From positions 1 to 57,593 of the forward strand of contig JALOOX010000015.1 in assembly GCA_025454175.1 (NCBI GenBank): 57,593 nt of DNA, given 5' to 3'. The first letter of the stretch is position 1. Each line of letters opens with the position of its first letter. Shown piece by piece: positions 43,166-52,204 of this stretch. Source of the DNA: Syntrophobacteraceae bacterium (GTDB taxonomy: Bacteria; Desulfobacterota; Syntrophobacteria; Syntrophobacterales; Syntrophobacteraceae). The translations under genes were made by a program, and so were the position numbers. The notes beneath the pieces were generated by a model. The model was not told the origin of the DNA and made no database searches. It saw nothing but the letters and a program-made list of their open reading frames with translations.

Positions 43166-45004
43166 TTGTTGGAAGGTTTGGATTGGGATCTGCTGGCGGT
43201 ATTCGGGATCCTGGCCAGCGCGGCGGCGCTCTTTGTGAGCAACCGGGTGCGCAGCGACGTGGTGGCGGTCCTGGTCCTGCTGGCGTTGATGTTGAGCGGC
43301 CTGCTGACGGTGGGCGAGTCCCTGGCGGGGTTTTCGCAGCCGGTGGTTTTGGTCATTGCGGCCATGTTCATCGTGGGGGAGGCTCTGGTTCACACGGGGA
43401 TCACCCAATCCATGAGCGATGCCGTGGTCCGCGCCAGTCGCGGCAGCGAGGAGAGGCTCGTGGTACTCATCATGCTGGTGGTGAGCAGCATCGGTGCCTT
43501 CATGAGCTCGACGGCCGTGGTGGCGCTATTCGTCCCCGTGGCCTTGGGAATCGCCCGCGAGGCCGAGCTGAACCGGAAGCGGCTCCTGATGCCCCTTTCC
43601 GTCGCCGCGCTGACCAGCGGCATGATGACGCTCATCGGTACCGCTCCCAACCTGATTGTCTCCGACGCCTTGAGGGACCGCGGGTTCGCTCCTCTCGCCT
43701 TCTTCAGCTTCACTCCGTTTGGCGTCGTCGCGCTGTTGGTCGGCATTGCCTATATGCTGATCTGCGGGCGGCGCATGCTGTCCAGGGAGCGCCACGCGGA
43801 AGCCGGACCCCGGCGGCACACCATAGCCGATCTGGCCGAGACCTACGGCATCACGGAGAAGCTCCGCAGGCTGCAGGTTTTGCCGGATTCCCCCGTGCTG
43901 GGAAAGAGCGTCGGGCAATGCCGTTTTTACGAGCAATACGGAATCAACCTCATCGGCTTCGAAAGAAGGGAGCACGGCAGGCTCATGTTTCTGCCGGCTC
44001 ATCCGGACACGATTTTCGAGGCAGGCGATGCCGTCTTCGTTCTGGGGGAAAAGGAGAGGCTGGAAGAGCTCATCAAGGCCCAGAACCTCGCTGAGCTGTC
44101 ACAGCTGATGGAGCACGGGCAGCGCGAGGCGGTCCAGGGGGTCGGGCTCGCCGAGATCCTCCTTCCCCCCGGTTCCCGGCTGATCGGGCAGACGCTCAGG
44201 GACGTCGAATTTCGGGCGCGCTACAGTGTGACGGTCCTGGCCGTCAGGAGGCGGGGCAGGCCAGTGACTTCCAATATCGGAGACCTGCGAATGGATTTCG
44301 GCGATGCCCTGCTGGTGTCCGGAAGCTGGCCCGAAATCCTCCGACTGCGCGCCGAGCATGAGTGCTTCGTGCTCCTCACCCTGCCGGACGATTACAAGAT
44401 GGTGGCTCCAGCCCGCCACCGGGCAGGGGTGGCCCTGGCCATCCTGGCTGCCATGGTGATTTCCATGGCCCTGCGGCTGGTGCCCATGGTGGCCGCCGCC
44501 ATGATAGCGGCCATTGCACTGATTGCCGCGCGGTGTGTCAGACTCGATGCGGTCTACCGCGTCATCAGCTGGCAGACGGTGGTGCTCATCGCGGGGATCC
44601 TTCCCCTGGCCACGGCCCTCGGCAAGACGGGCGGAACAAAGCTCATTGCCGACGTGCTTTTCGAGGCCGTGGGCCAATTGGGGCCTCTCGCCATGGTGGG
44701 TGCGGTGTTTCTCCTCACCTCGGCAACGGGGCTCTTCATCTCCAACTCAGCCACCGCCATTCTGGTTGCGCCCATCGTCATCGACCTGGCGAGTGCGTTC
44801 AACATTTCGCCCCATGCCTTCGCCATGACGGTCGCCATTGCGTGCTCGGCGGCCTATGTCACGCCGGTTTCGTCTCCCGTCAACACGCTGGTCATGGACC
44901 CCGGCGGCTATACTTTCATGGATTTCGTCAAGGTGGGAATACCCCTTCAGCTGTTGACCATGCTGGTCACGGTATTCATGACCTGGGTGATCTATCTTCG
45001 GTGA
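43166..45004 (+). CDS. DASS/ion-transporter-superfamily permease with two RCK (TrkA-C) domains
   Basis: The 612-aa protein has an N-terminal membrane half (VLVLLALMLSGLLTVGESLAGFSQP and MSSTAVVALFVPVALGIA), a soluble insert of two TrkA-C-like domains (about residues 205-285 and 315-400), and a C-terminal membrane half (GLFISNSATAILVAPIVIDLA). The layout is that of SLC13-type carriers for sulfate or dicarboxylates. The probable start is TTG 43166 with GGAGGGG upstream; a longer ATG frame (43115) would run through the terminator hairpin. Transported ion unknown. Confidence 0.85.
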   Translation: MLEGLDWDLLAVFGILASAAALFVSNRVRSDVVAVLVLLALMLSGLLTVGESLAGFSQPVVLVIAAMFIVGEALVHTGITQSMSDAVVRASRGSEERLVVLIMLVVSSIGAFMSSTAVVALFVPVALGIAREAELNRKRLLMPLSVAALTSGMMTLIGTAPNLIVSDALRDRGFAPLAFFSFTPFGVVALLVGIAYMLICGRRMLSRERHAEAGPRRHTIADLAETYGITEKLRRLQVLPDSPVLGKSVGQCRFYEQYGINLIGFERREHGRLMFLPAHPDTIFEAGDAVFVLGEKERLEELIKAQNLAELSQLMEHGQREAVQGVGLAEILLPPGSRLIGQTLRDVEFRARYSVTVLAVRRRGRPVTSNIGDLRMDFGDALLVSGSWPEILRLRAEHECFVLLTLPDDYKMVAPARHRAGVALAILAAMVISMALRLVPMVAAAMIAAIALIAARCVRLDAVYRVISWQTVVLIAGILPLATALGKTGGTKLIADVLFEAVGQLGPLAMVGAVFLLTSATGLFISNSATAILVAPIVIDLASAFNISPHAFAMTVAIACSAAYVTPVSSPVNTLVMDPGGYTFMDFVKVGIPLQLLTMLVTVFMTWVIYLR

Positions 45005-45194
45005 TGCGTCAACTGCCCCGAGCCGTCGACAGATCGGATGGCAAAGCGACTCAGACTGGTGTATTATATTAGTTGATCAAGGCTGCTTTCATTCAGATCC
45101 TCAACTGAAGATCCCCGCTCGAAGACTTGTTGCATCGATACTCAGGTTCAGCCTTTTTGGGAAAAGTCCCCACCCTCATGAACAGGAGCCGCCG

Positions 45195-46478
45195 GTGAGA
45201 GGGTTGACGCGTTTAATGACGGGAACGTGGATTGTCTTGTGGGCGCTTCTCGCCTGTCAGCCCGCAAAGGACTCCGTGGCTCCCTCGGAGGCGACTCCGG
45301 GGGTTTCGGACACCGAGATCCTGCTGGGGTCATCCCTGGCGCTGCAGGGGCACGCGAGCTTCCTGGGCAGGCAGACGTTCAGGGGCTACCAGTGCTACCT
45401 GGAGCATGTGAACGCCCAGGGCGGCATTCATGGGCGGACCATCCGCGTCATCGCCTATGACGACAGCTACGATCCCCCCCAGTGCCTGGCCAACACCCAG
45501 AGGCTCATCGTGGAGGACCAAGTGTTCGCGCTCTTTTCCTACGTGGGGACGCCAACCACCGTCAAGATCCTTCCCCTCGTGGAGGAGGCCAGGATTCCGC
45601 TTCTCGGAATGTTTACGGGCGCCAATGCTCTTCGGGAGCCACTGAACCCCTACGTCATCAATGTGCGGGCTTCCTATTACCAGGAGACGGGGGCGGCCAT
45701 CAGCCGTCTGGTCTCGGAGTTGAAGCTGACGAAGATTGCCGTTTTTTATCAATATGATGCCTTTGGATTCGACGGGCTGACCGGCATGGAGCTGGCCCTC
45801 AAGCAGCATAACCTCGCTCCCGTGGCGCGGGGGTCCTACATTCGCGGTACGCTGGACGTGGGGGAGGGACTCCACCGCATCGCGGCTTCCGATGCCGAGG
45901 CCGTCGTCATGATCGGCACTTACGAGCCCTGTGCGAGATTCATCCGCCTGGCCAGGGAGCAGGGATTCAACCCCATCTTCTATACCGTCTCCTTCGTGGG
46001 GGCCGAGGAGCTGGCGCGAAGGCTCGAATCCTTCCAGGACGTGACGGTCATCATGTCCCAGGTGGTTCCGCCGCCGGAGGGACCGGAAGATCGCGATCAC
46101 CTGGGCACGGCCTCCGAGTACATCACGCTTCTGCGGCGCTATTTTCCGGAAGACCGGCCCAATTTCGTGGGCTTCGAAGGCTACATCAACGCCAAGGTCC
46201 TGGTGGAGGGCTTGCGTCGAGCCGGAAGGGATCTGACCCGCGAGGGCTTCATACGGGCCATCGAATCCATCCAGGACTTCCCCCTGCTGCCGGACATCAC
46301 GCTGTCATTCGGGCCCGACGACCACCAGGGCCTGGACCAGGTGTATTTCACCAGGCTGGTGAACGGAAGTTTTGTCCTGATGAAGGACTGGGCATCCATC
46401 AAGGAGCAGGTCCGGAGCGTCGGCAGTGAAGACCTTGTGGTGCGGGACAGCCATGAAGACTTTCAGAACGGTCACTGA
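45195..46478 (+). CDS. Leucine-family substrate-binding lipoprotein
   Basis: The 427-aa product starts at GTG 45195 (AGGAG upstream) and has a lipoprotein signal ending in L-L-A-C. The mature part matches the Peripla_BP_6 fold: EILLGSSLALQGHASFLG, YLEHVNAQGGIHGR, IRVIAYDDSYDPPQC, VGTPTTVKILPLVEEARIP and AVFYQYDAFGFDGL. Such proteins bind amino acids or other small ligands for LIV-type importers, but no importer is encoded here. Its end overlaps the next gene (a histidine kinase) by 26 bp, pointing to ligand presentation to the kinase. Confidence 0.9.
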   Translation: MRGLTRLMTGTWIVLWALLACQPAKDSVAPSEATPGVSDTEILLGSSLALQGHASFLGRQTFRGYQCYLEHVNAQGGIHGRTIRVIAYDDSYDPPQCLANTQRLIVEDQVFALFSYVGTPTTVKILPLVEEARIPLLGMFTGANALREPLNPYVINVRASYYQETGAAISRLVSELKLTKIAVFYQYDAFGFDGLTGMELALKQHNLAPVARGSYIRGTLDVGEGLHRIAASDAEAVVMIGTYEPCARFIRLAREQGFNPIFYTVSFVGAEELARRLESFQDVTVIMSQVVPPPEGPEDRDHLGTASEYITLLRRYFPEDRPNFVGFEGYINAKVLVEGLRRAGRDLTREGFIRAIESIQDFPLLPDITLSFGPDDHQGLDQVYFTRLVNGSFVLMKDWASIKEQVRSVGSEDLVVRDSHEDFQNGH

Positions 46479-48456
46479 CATAAGCCTCAAGAACAAGATC
46501 TTCTTCTCCATCCTGGCCGTGCTGCTCATCATCAGCCTGGCCATCGCCTTCCTGGCGCGATGGATCCTGGTTTCGAGCCTCATCTCGGAGCTCGAGCTGC
46601 GGGGCATCGCCATTGCCCGGACCATTGCCGAGCGCGGAAGCAGCTTCATGCTCGACAAGAACTACACGCAGCTCCTGACGCTCATCTTCGACGAAATGCA
46701 GCTCAAGGAGCGCAAGCACCTCATCGCCTACATCTTCGTCGTTGACACCGAGAGCCATGTCCTGAGTCACACCTTCACGCGTCCCTTCCCCCAGGAGTTG
46801 AGGGTGGCCAACCAGGTTCCTCCCGATGAATCCAAGAGCGTGCGGTTGCTGACCCCCCTGGATCAGGCGGCCTATGACATCGCGATCCCCGTCAAGGAGG
46901 GGATCTATCGGCTGGGCACGGTGCACGTCGGTTTGAACAAGAGCCACATCGACCACCTGGTCTCCAAGCTGCGAACCACCTTCCTGGGTTTTCTCTCCCT
47001 CGTCATCGTCATCTTTTTCATCATGTCCCACAAGCTGGCCAAGTACATCACCAAGCCTATCTCGAGGCTGACCAAGGTCTCCGATGAGCTGAGCCGGGGG
47101 AATTTCGACATCAAGCTGGATTTGGGCAGCATCACCGAAGGGTGGGATCCTTACGACTGCCCGGCCTACGCCAATACCGACCTGCCATGCTGGCACTTTG
47201 ACGATTTCCTCACGACCAATGAAAACCCGTACCGGGCTCCCATCGACTACCGGAGCTGCGGGAAGTGCGTGTTCTACCGAAAACGCAAGGGGGATGAGGT
47301 GGTTCAGCTGGCTGACTCTTTCCACAACATGGTCTGGAGCATCAAGCTGTACCGCCGCCGCCTGCACGAGTCCGAGGAAAAGTATCGATCGCTTTTCGAC
47401 AGCGGTCCCGACCCCATCTTCGTGGTGGACTCGACCAACCTCCAGATCATCGATGCCAATCCGCGCGCCTGCGAGGTCTACGGCTACGAAAGGGAGGAGC
47501 TCATCGGCACCTCGTTCCTGGAGCTGGAGCCGGAGCATGGCGGGAAGTCCACCGCGGACTTCGCCGAAAGCGGGGACGTTCAGGGATCCGTATCCTTCCA
47601 GAAGGTGCTCCACGAGAGGAAGGGGGACAAGCCCTTTTTCGTCAACCTGCATGCCTGCCACATCAGCTACAAGGGAAGGCCCGCCATCATCATCGCGGCC
47701 ACGGACATCACCGAAATGATGGAAAAGGATGCCCAGCTGATTCAGGCCAGCAAGATGAAGTCGCTGGGTGAAATGTCCGCGGGCATCGCCCATGAGGTCA
47801 ACCAGCCGCTCAATGCCATCAAGATGGGCAGCGATTTTCTGGCCATGATGGTGGAACGGGGTGGCGGCGTCCCCGATGACCAGCTCCATCAGGTCGTCAC
47901 CGAGATCAGCTCCCAGGTGGACCGCGCCGCCGACATCATCAACACACTGAGGGCTTTTGGCCGCAAGGCTGAGCTGGTCAAGGAGAAGCTGGACATCAAC
48001 AAGCCGGTCAAGGGAGTCTTTTCCATGGTGAGGCGTCAGTTCGAACTGGACAACATCAAGATCCATCTGGATCTCGCCTCGGGTCTATCGCCCATCCTGG
48101 CCCATGACAACCGCCTTCAGCAGGTGTTCTTCAACCTGGTCGCCAACGCCCGTGACGCCATCAACGAGAAGCGGGACCGCATGTCCTCGACGGAGAGCGG
48201 GGTCATCAGCATCCGTTCCCACGAAGCCAATGGAGAGGTGGTGGCCGAGATCCGGGACAACGGCGCCGGCATCGCCTCCTCGGTGAAGCACAAGATATTC
48301 GAGCCGTTCTTCAGCACCAAGGAGACGAGCCACGACATGGGACTCGGACTTGCCATCACCTACGGCATTGTGAAAGACTATGGTGGCGATATTCAGGTGC
48401 AGAGCACCGAGGGCGAGGGGACCACGTTCGTTCTGCGTTTTCCCGCGGCGGAATAG
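46453..48456 (+). CDS. Membrane histidine kinase with Cys-rich HAMP-PAS linker
   Basis: The 667-aa protein has a TM at about 18-40, a periplasmic sensor to about 175, a TM at 177-193, a HAMP-like segment, then an insert containing CPAYANTDLPCW and CGKCVFY (C236, C246, C269, C272), PAS (310-425), HisKA with H447 (SAGIAHEVNQPLNAIK) and HATPase (NLVANARDAI, DMGLGLAITYG). It should sense an envelope signal and phosphorylate a receiver, perhaps the REC-STAS protein encoded next. The four cysteines may bind metal or form disulfides. ATG 46453 is chosen because TM1 follows directly. Confidence 0.9.
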   Translation: MKTFRTVTDISLKNKIFFSILAVLLIISLAIAFLARWILVSSLISELELRGIAIARTIAERGSSFMLDKNYTQLLTLIFDEMQLKERKHLIAYIFVVDTESHVLSHTFTRPFPQELRVANQVPPDESKSVRLLTPLDQAAYDIAIPVKEGIYRLGTVHVGLNKSHIDHLVSKLRTTFLGFLSLVIVIFFIMSHKLAKYITKPISRLTKVSDELSRGNFDIKLDLGSITEGWDPYDCPAYANTDLPCWHFDDFLTTNENPYRAPIDYRSCGKCVFYRKRKGDEVVQLADSFHNMVWSIKLYRRRLHESEEKYRSLFDSGPDPIFVVDSTNLQIIDANPRACEVYGYEREELIGTSFLELEPEHGGKSTADFAESGDVQGSVSFQKVLHERKGDKPFFVNLHACHISYKGRPAIIIAATDITEMMEKDAQLIQASKMKSLGEMSAGIAHEVNQPLNAIKMGSDFLAMMVERGGGVPDDQLHQVVTEISSQVDRAADIINTLRAFGRKAELVKEKLDINKPVKGVFSMVRRQFELDNIKIHLDLASGLSPILAHDNRLQQVFFNLVANARDAINEKRDRMSSTESGVISIRSHEANGEVVAEIRDNGAGIASSVKHKIFEPFFSTKETSHDMGLGLAITYGIVKDYGGDIQVQSTEGEGTTFVLRFPAAE

Positions 48457-48629
48457 GGTGATGGGGCTATGAGCTGCTGCTTTCGAGCTTCTGGCACTGA
48501 CGGGCGCAAGTCCTTGACCGCTTGCTGGCTGCCAGGCTCGAGCTTGGGAGCCAGCCGATCTGGATGATCATTTCCGCCCGGGCATGCCAGGTTTTGGTGA
48601 TGGGCTTTGGAGTTGCGGGGAGATTCTGC

Positions 48630-49331
48630 ATGGATAAGATTCTGGTCATCGATGACGAAAAACCAACCCTCACCATGTTCCGCCTCATGTTGGGCGCTCA
48701 CGGATATACCGTGCTCACCGCCGAAAACGGCAACGAGGGAATCGAGGTATTCGAGAGGGAGCGGCCGCCACTTGTGCTCACCGACATCAAAATGCCGGGA
48801 ATGGACGGCATTGAGGTGCTGCGGCGCATCAAGCTGATCGATCCCAGGACCGAGGTCATTGTCATCACAGGCCATGGCGATATGGACCTGGCCATCAAGG
48901 CGTTGAACCTCGATGCGACGGATTTCATCAACAAGCCCATTCAACGCGGCATCCTGGAGCAGGCCCTCCAGAGAGCGCGAGAGCGCATCCAGTTGCTGGG
49001 CGGCAATGAAAAGCAGATCACGGTGGAAGCCTACGGCGACGCCGCCACCATCTCGTTTCGGGGCAACGTGACGTCCAGCTCGGAAGCACAGATCGTGGAA
49101 GGATTCCGTGAAGCTTTTTCCATGAACCGGGAAAAAATCGTGCTTCGATTCGATCCGAGCGTTTCATTCAATGGAGCCGGCATATCCATTCTGACTCAAC
49201 AGCTTCTGGAGGCCGGCAGGCGTGGGTGTCGGGTTACCCTCACCGGCCTGCCGGATAATTTCAAGGTGGTCTTTCGCCTGGTCGGCATCACCAATCTCGC
49301 GGAGATCCAGGACGATGAGCTCGAAGCCTGA
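48630..49331 (+). CDS. REC-STAS fusion protein
   Basis: The 233-aa product has a receiver (1-125; DD pocket, D52 in VLTDIKMPGMDG, switch Thr in VIVITGHGD, Lys in FINKPI) joined to a C-terminal STAS domain (about 130-230; ATISFRGNVTSSSEAQIVEG, ISILTQQLLEAGRRG). STAS domains occur in anti-anti-sigma factors and bind partner proteins. A GGGGAG site precedes ATG 48630. It lies 173 bp after the kinase and probably is its output, acting by protein binding rather than DNA binding. The Ser phosphorylated in classic anti-anti-sigma factors may correspond to Ser in SVSFNGAGIS. Confidence 0.85.
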   Translation: MDKILVIDDEKPTLTMFRLMLGAHGYTVLTAENGNEGIEVFERERPPLVLTDIKMPGMDGIEVLRRIKLIDPRTEVIVITGHGDMDLAIKALNLDATDFINKPIQRGILEQALQRARERIQLLGGNEKQITVEAYGDAATISFRGNVTSSSEAQIVEGFREAFSMNREKIVLRFDPSVSFNGAGISILTQQLLEAGRRGCRVTLTGLPDNFKVVFRLVGITNLAEIQDDELEA

Positions 49332-49397
49332 CCCTGGATGGCGGTCGTTTCGACTTTGCCCGGGAGAGTGGTTTCCTCAGAGCCCATAGGAGGTGAT

Positions 49398-49967
49398 ATG
49401 AGCATCCATGTCCGTTTCCCCGTCCTGATCTGCCTGGCTTCCTGTTTCCTTGTCGCATTCGGGTCCTTGGAACGAGCCCGTGTTGAATGCGCCGGACTGC
49501 CCCAGAAGGATTCGCGGCTCCCCGCCTTTCAACTGCCGGCTCCCGCGGCCGAGAACGATCAGCGCTACCTTGGCGTCACGCCCCCGGCCTTTGAGCTCAA
49601 GGATGTGTCCTGCCAGCTCCTGCTTGTGGAAGTCCTGGGTGTGTACTGTCCACTTTGTTATCAGCAGGCTCCCCTCTTCAACAAGCTCCATGGGCGGATT
49701 CAAAGGAGGGGCCTGGGCGACAAGGTGAAAATGCTGGGAATTGCCATTGGTGCAACCACCACGGAGGTGGAGCACCTGCGCAAAAGCGGCTCCTACGAAT
49801 ATCCCATCGTCCAGGATGAGCGGTTCACCGTCCACAAGCTCCTGGGTGAGCCCCGCACTCCCTTCACCATGCTCATTGGGAAGGACGGGAAGGTGCTCTA
49901 TACCCACCTCGGGGTCATCGAAGACACCGATGCATTTTTTCAGGTCATCCAGGACCTTGCGAAATAG
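49398..49967 (+). CDS. Exported thioredoxin-fold protein (TlpA/peroxiredoxin-like)
   Basis: The 189-aa product starts at ATG 49398 (AGGAGGTGAT site) and has a signal peptide (FPVLICLASCFLVAFGS). The thioredoxin fold includes PPAFELKD, the CxxC motif in GVYCPLCYQQAP and TPFTMLIGKDGKVLYTHLG (cis-Pro loop). It is probably a periplasmic disulfide reductant. An additional Cys pair (VECAG, VSCQL) precedes the active site. It is encoded within the sensing cassette, 66 bp after REC-STAS and 7 bp before the rhodanese fusion. Cytochrome-maturation thioredoxins are an alternative, but no cytochrome genes are near. Confidence 0.85.
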   Translation: MSIHVRFPVLICLASCFLVAFGSLERARVECAGLPQKDSRLPAFQLPAPAAENDQRYLGVTPPAFELKDVSCQLLLVEVLGVYCPLCYQQAPLFNKLHGRIQRRGLGDKVKMLGIAIGATTTEVEHLRKSGSYEYPIVQDERFTVHKLLGEPRTPFTMLIGKDGKVLYTHLGVIEDTDAFFQVIQDLAK

Positions 49968-49974
49968 GGACCCC

Positions 49975-51723
49975 ATGGGCGAGACCAGACCAGACCTTCA
50001 GCCGGCACTGGACCATGCCCGGAAGACACGGCAGGACCTGGACCGGAGGATCTTCTACCTGAAGACGCTTTTGGAGACCTCCAAGGAGCTTTCCGGAATC
50101 ATCAAGCCCCAGAAGATGCTGGACACCTTTCTCCTCATGACGATGGGGCCCCTGGGGATCACGAGAGGTCTGGCAGGGCTCCTCAATACCCAGAGCCAGT
50201 CAGGCCATGTGACGGGGAGGGGCCTTGGGGATGATGACCTGGAAGAAGTGCGGGGCAACCTGGGGGCCATCTGTCGACGTTATTTCTCCGAATCGGAGCC
50301 TGGTGAATTCCTGCCTGCCCGCATCAGGATGATCTCGCTCGACAGCTTCGAGCCCTATGCGCTGCTTCCCCCTCAAACCCATACCCTTCTTCTGTGGATG
50401 CTCACCGGAAACTACGCGGGTTTTCTCGCCCTTGGTGAAAAGCTCACGGGCCAGCCACTTGACGAGGGCGACGCGGAATTGCTCCACGGGCTGACCGAGA
50501 TTCTCAGGGGCGCCATGAACCATGCCCTCTCGGTCCTCAACATACAGCAGCTGAACGCTGATCTGCTCAAGAAGAACGAAGAGCTCCAGAAGGCCTTCGG
50601 GGAGATCCAGGCATCCCGCGAGGAACTGGACCGGCGTGTCTTTCACCTCAAATCCCTCTCGGACCTGGGCTCGGAGCTGAGCCCTCTCCTCGATATGGAT
50701 CGGCTCCTTCGGACTTTTCTCATGATGGTTGCGGGCTCCCTGGGGGCCAGCCAGGGCTTCGTGATGGTGCAGGACCGCAAGACCCACCGATTTCAATTTG
50801 CCGGTTTGGGTCTTGGACAGCAGCCCCAGCTGAACGAGCAGCTTTGCGAGCGATGGATCTACCGGGCATTCGAGGCCTGCGAGAACAAGTCATTTGCTCC
50901 GGCAACCGTCTGCCGCGTGCATGAGCCCTCGGTTCTCGCGCAGAACGGAATCGAGATCGATGCGCGTCTGGCCCTCTTCCTGGTCGTCGATTCGTCCTTC
51001 ATGGGGGTTTTTGCCCTGGGCCCGAACATCCATGGCGCATCCTACACCGCCGAGGAAGTCGATTTCGTCCTCACCCAGACCTCCAGCTTCCTGGTCTATC
51101 TCAAAAATGCCGTGGCCTTCGAAACCATTCAGGCCTTGAACGAAGAACTGACCCAGAGCAACGAAGACCTCCGACAGACCATTGCCGAGCTCACCGACGC
51201 CAGGCAGCGCATCACCATCCTCGAGAGGGCGAGGGCCCGTCTTCGATCCCTCGTGCGGCAGGAGGCCGAGCGGGTAGGCCGCCCGAGCCGTTTGGACTAT
51301 GTTTTGATTCTTTTGCTGGCAACGGTTGTGGGAGTGCTTTTCAATTTGGCCGCCCCGCAGGGGATTCCGCTGGTCCAGGAAACGTTGCTGAGACCGAGCT
51401 CCCCCACGGTAACCCCCCAGGCAGCCATGAGGATCGTTGACGAGGGCGTTGCGGTCATGGTGGATGCCAGGCCAAGGGAGCTTTACGAACAGCGGCATAT
51501 CAAGGGGGCCATCAACGTGCCCCTCTCCCTCTTCGACATCATGTACATGATGAAGCTGAGCCAGTTTGATCCCGAGCAGCCCATCGTCGTGTACGGCAGA
51601 AGCATCAGCCGTCATTACGACGAGGAGCTCGCATTCCGGCTCAGGCAGAAAGATCATGAAGACGTCAGGGTTCTCGAGGGCGGCCTCCAGGCGTGGCTTG
51701 CAGAGGGGCTTCCGGTCCAATGA
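49975..51723 (+). CDS. GAF-GAF-coiled coil-TM-rhodanese protein
   Basis: The 582-aa protein has two GAF-like regions (about 35-185 and 235-380), each preceded by a similar element (LDRRIFYLKTL / LDRRVFHLKSL), then a coiled coil (385-430), one TM helix (442-459) and a C-terminal rhodanese domain (475-582), probably on the periplasmic side. The active loop reads IVVYGRSISRHYDE, with Gly where rhodaneses have the sulfur-carrying Cys, so it is likely non-catalytic. It may couple cytosolic ligand sensing to the envelope redox partners encoded beside it. The stop overlaps the next start as ATGA. Confidence 0.85.
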   Translation: MGETRPDLQPALDHARKTRQDLDRRIFYLKTLLETSKELSGIIKPQKMLDTFLLMTMGPLGITRGLAGLLNTQSQSGHVTGRGLGDDDLEEVRGNLGAICRRYFSESEPGEFLPARIRMISLDSFEPYALLPPQTHTLLLWMLTGNYAGFLALGEKLTGQPLDEGDAELLHGLTEILRGAMNHALSVLNIQQLNADLLKKNEELQKAFGEIQASREELDRRVFHLKSLSDLGSELSPLLDMDRLLRTFLMMVAGSLGASQGFVMVQDRKTHRFQFAGLGLGQQPQLNEQLCERWIYRAFEACENKSFAPATVCRVHEPSVLAQNGIEIDARLALFLVVDSSFMGVFALGPNIHGASYTAEEVDFVLTQTSSFLVYLKNAVAFETIQALNEELTQSNEDLRQTIAELTDARQRITILERARARLRSLVRQEAERVGRPSRLDYVLILLLATVVGVLFNLAAPQGIPLVQETLLRPSSPTVTPQAAMRIVDEGVAVMVDARPRELYEQRHIKGAINVPLSLFDIMYMMKLSQFDPEQPIVVYGRSISRHYDEELAFRLRQKDHEDVRVLEGGLQAWLAEGLPVQ

Positions 51724-52202
51724 GAGCTTTCCGGGGTCCTGCGATGCGAATCCTCACCCATCCATACGTGGCGCTGGTTTTAAGGCTTTATCTGGGCGGT
51801 CTTTTCGTCTATGCGAGCATGTACAAGATCAGCTATCCGATGGAATTTGCCGAGAATATCGCATCCTATCAGATTGTACCCTTCTGGGCCGTGAACATGA
51901 TGGCCATCGTTCTGCCATGGACCGAGCTCATCTCCGGGATTCTGCTCATGCTCGGGCTCAGGGCCAAATCGGCGGTGTGCATGATCGGGGCAATGCTGGT
52001 GATGTTCATCGTGGCCATCGGCCTGACCCTGGCGCGGGATATTCCCGTCGGCTGCGGGTGTTTCCACAGCATGGAAGATCCCATGACGTGGAGCACCCTG
52101 GTGCGGGACCTCGTCTGGCTGGCAATGGCCGTTCACGTCTATGCCTTCGATTCGGCGCTGCAACTGGAGCGCAGGTTTGTCCTTCAGATCAAGGATGAAT
52201 AG
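51720..52202 (+). CDS. MauE/DoxX-type redox-associated membrane protein
   Basis: The 160-aa product has four hydrophobic helices (LVLRLYLGGLFVYASMYKI, then MMAIVLPWTELISGILLML, then MLVMFIVAIGLTLARD, then LVRDLVWLAMAVHVYAF) and the conserved GCGCFH segment after helix 3. MauE/DoxX proteins help form disulfides with periplasmic thioredoxin-like partners, and here one is encoded two genes upstream. ATG 51720 overlaps the upstream stop; an ATG at 51744 is an alternative. Confidence 0.85.
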   Translation: MRAFRGPAMRILTHPYVALVLRLYLGGLFVYASMYKISYPMEFAENIASYQIVPFWAVNMMAIVLPWTELISGILLMLGLRAKSAVCMIGAMLVMFIVAIGLTLARDIPVGCGCFHSMEDPMTWSTLVRDLVWLAMAVHVYAFDSALQLERRFVLQIKDE

Positions 52203-52204
52203 CC

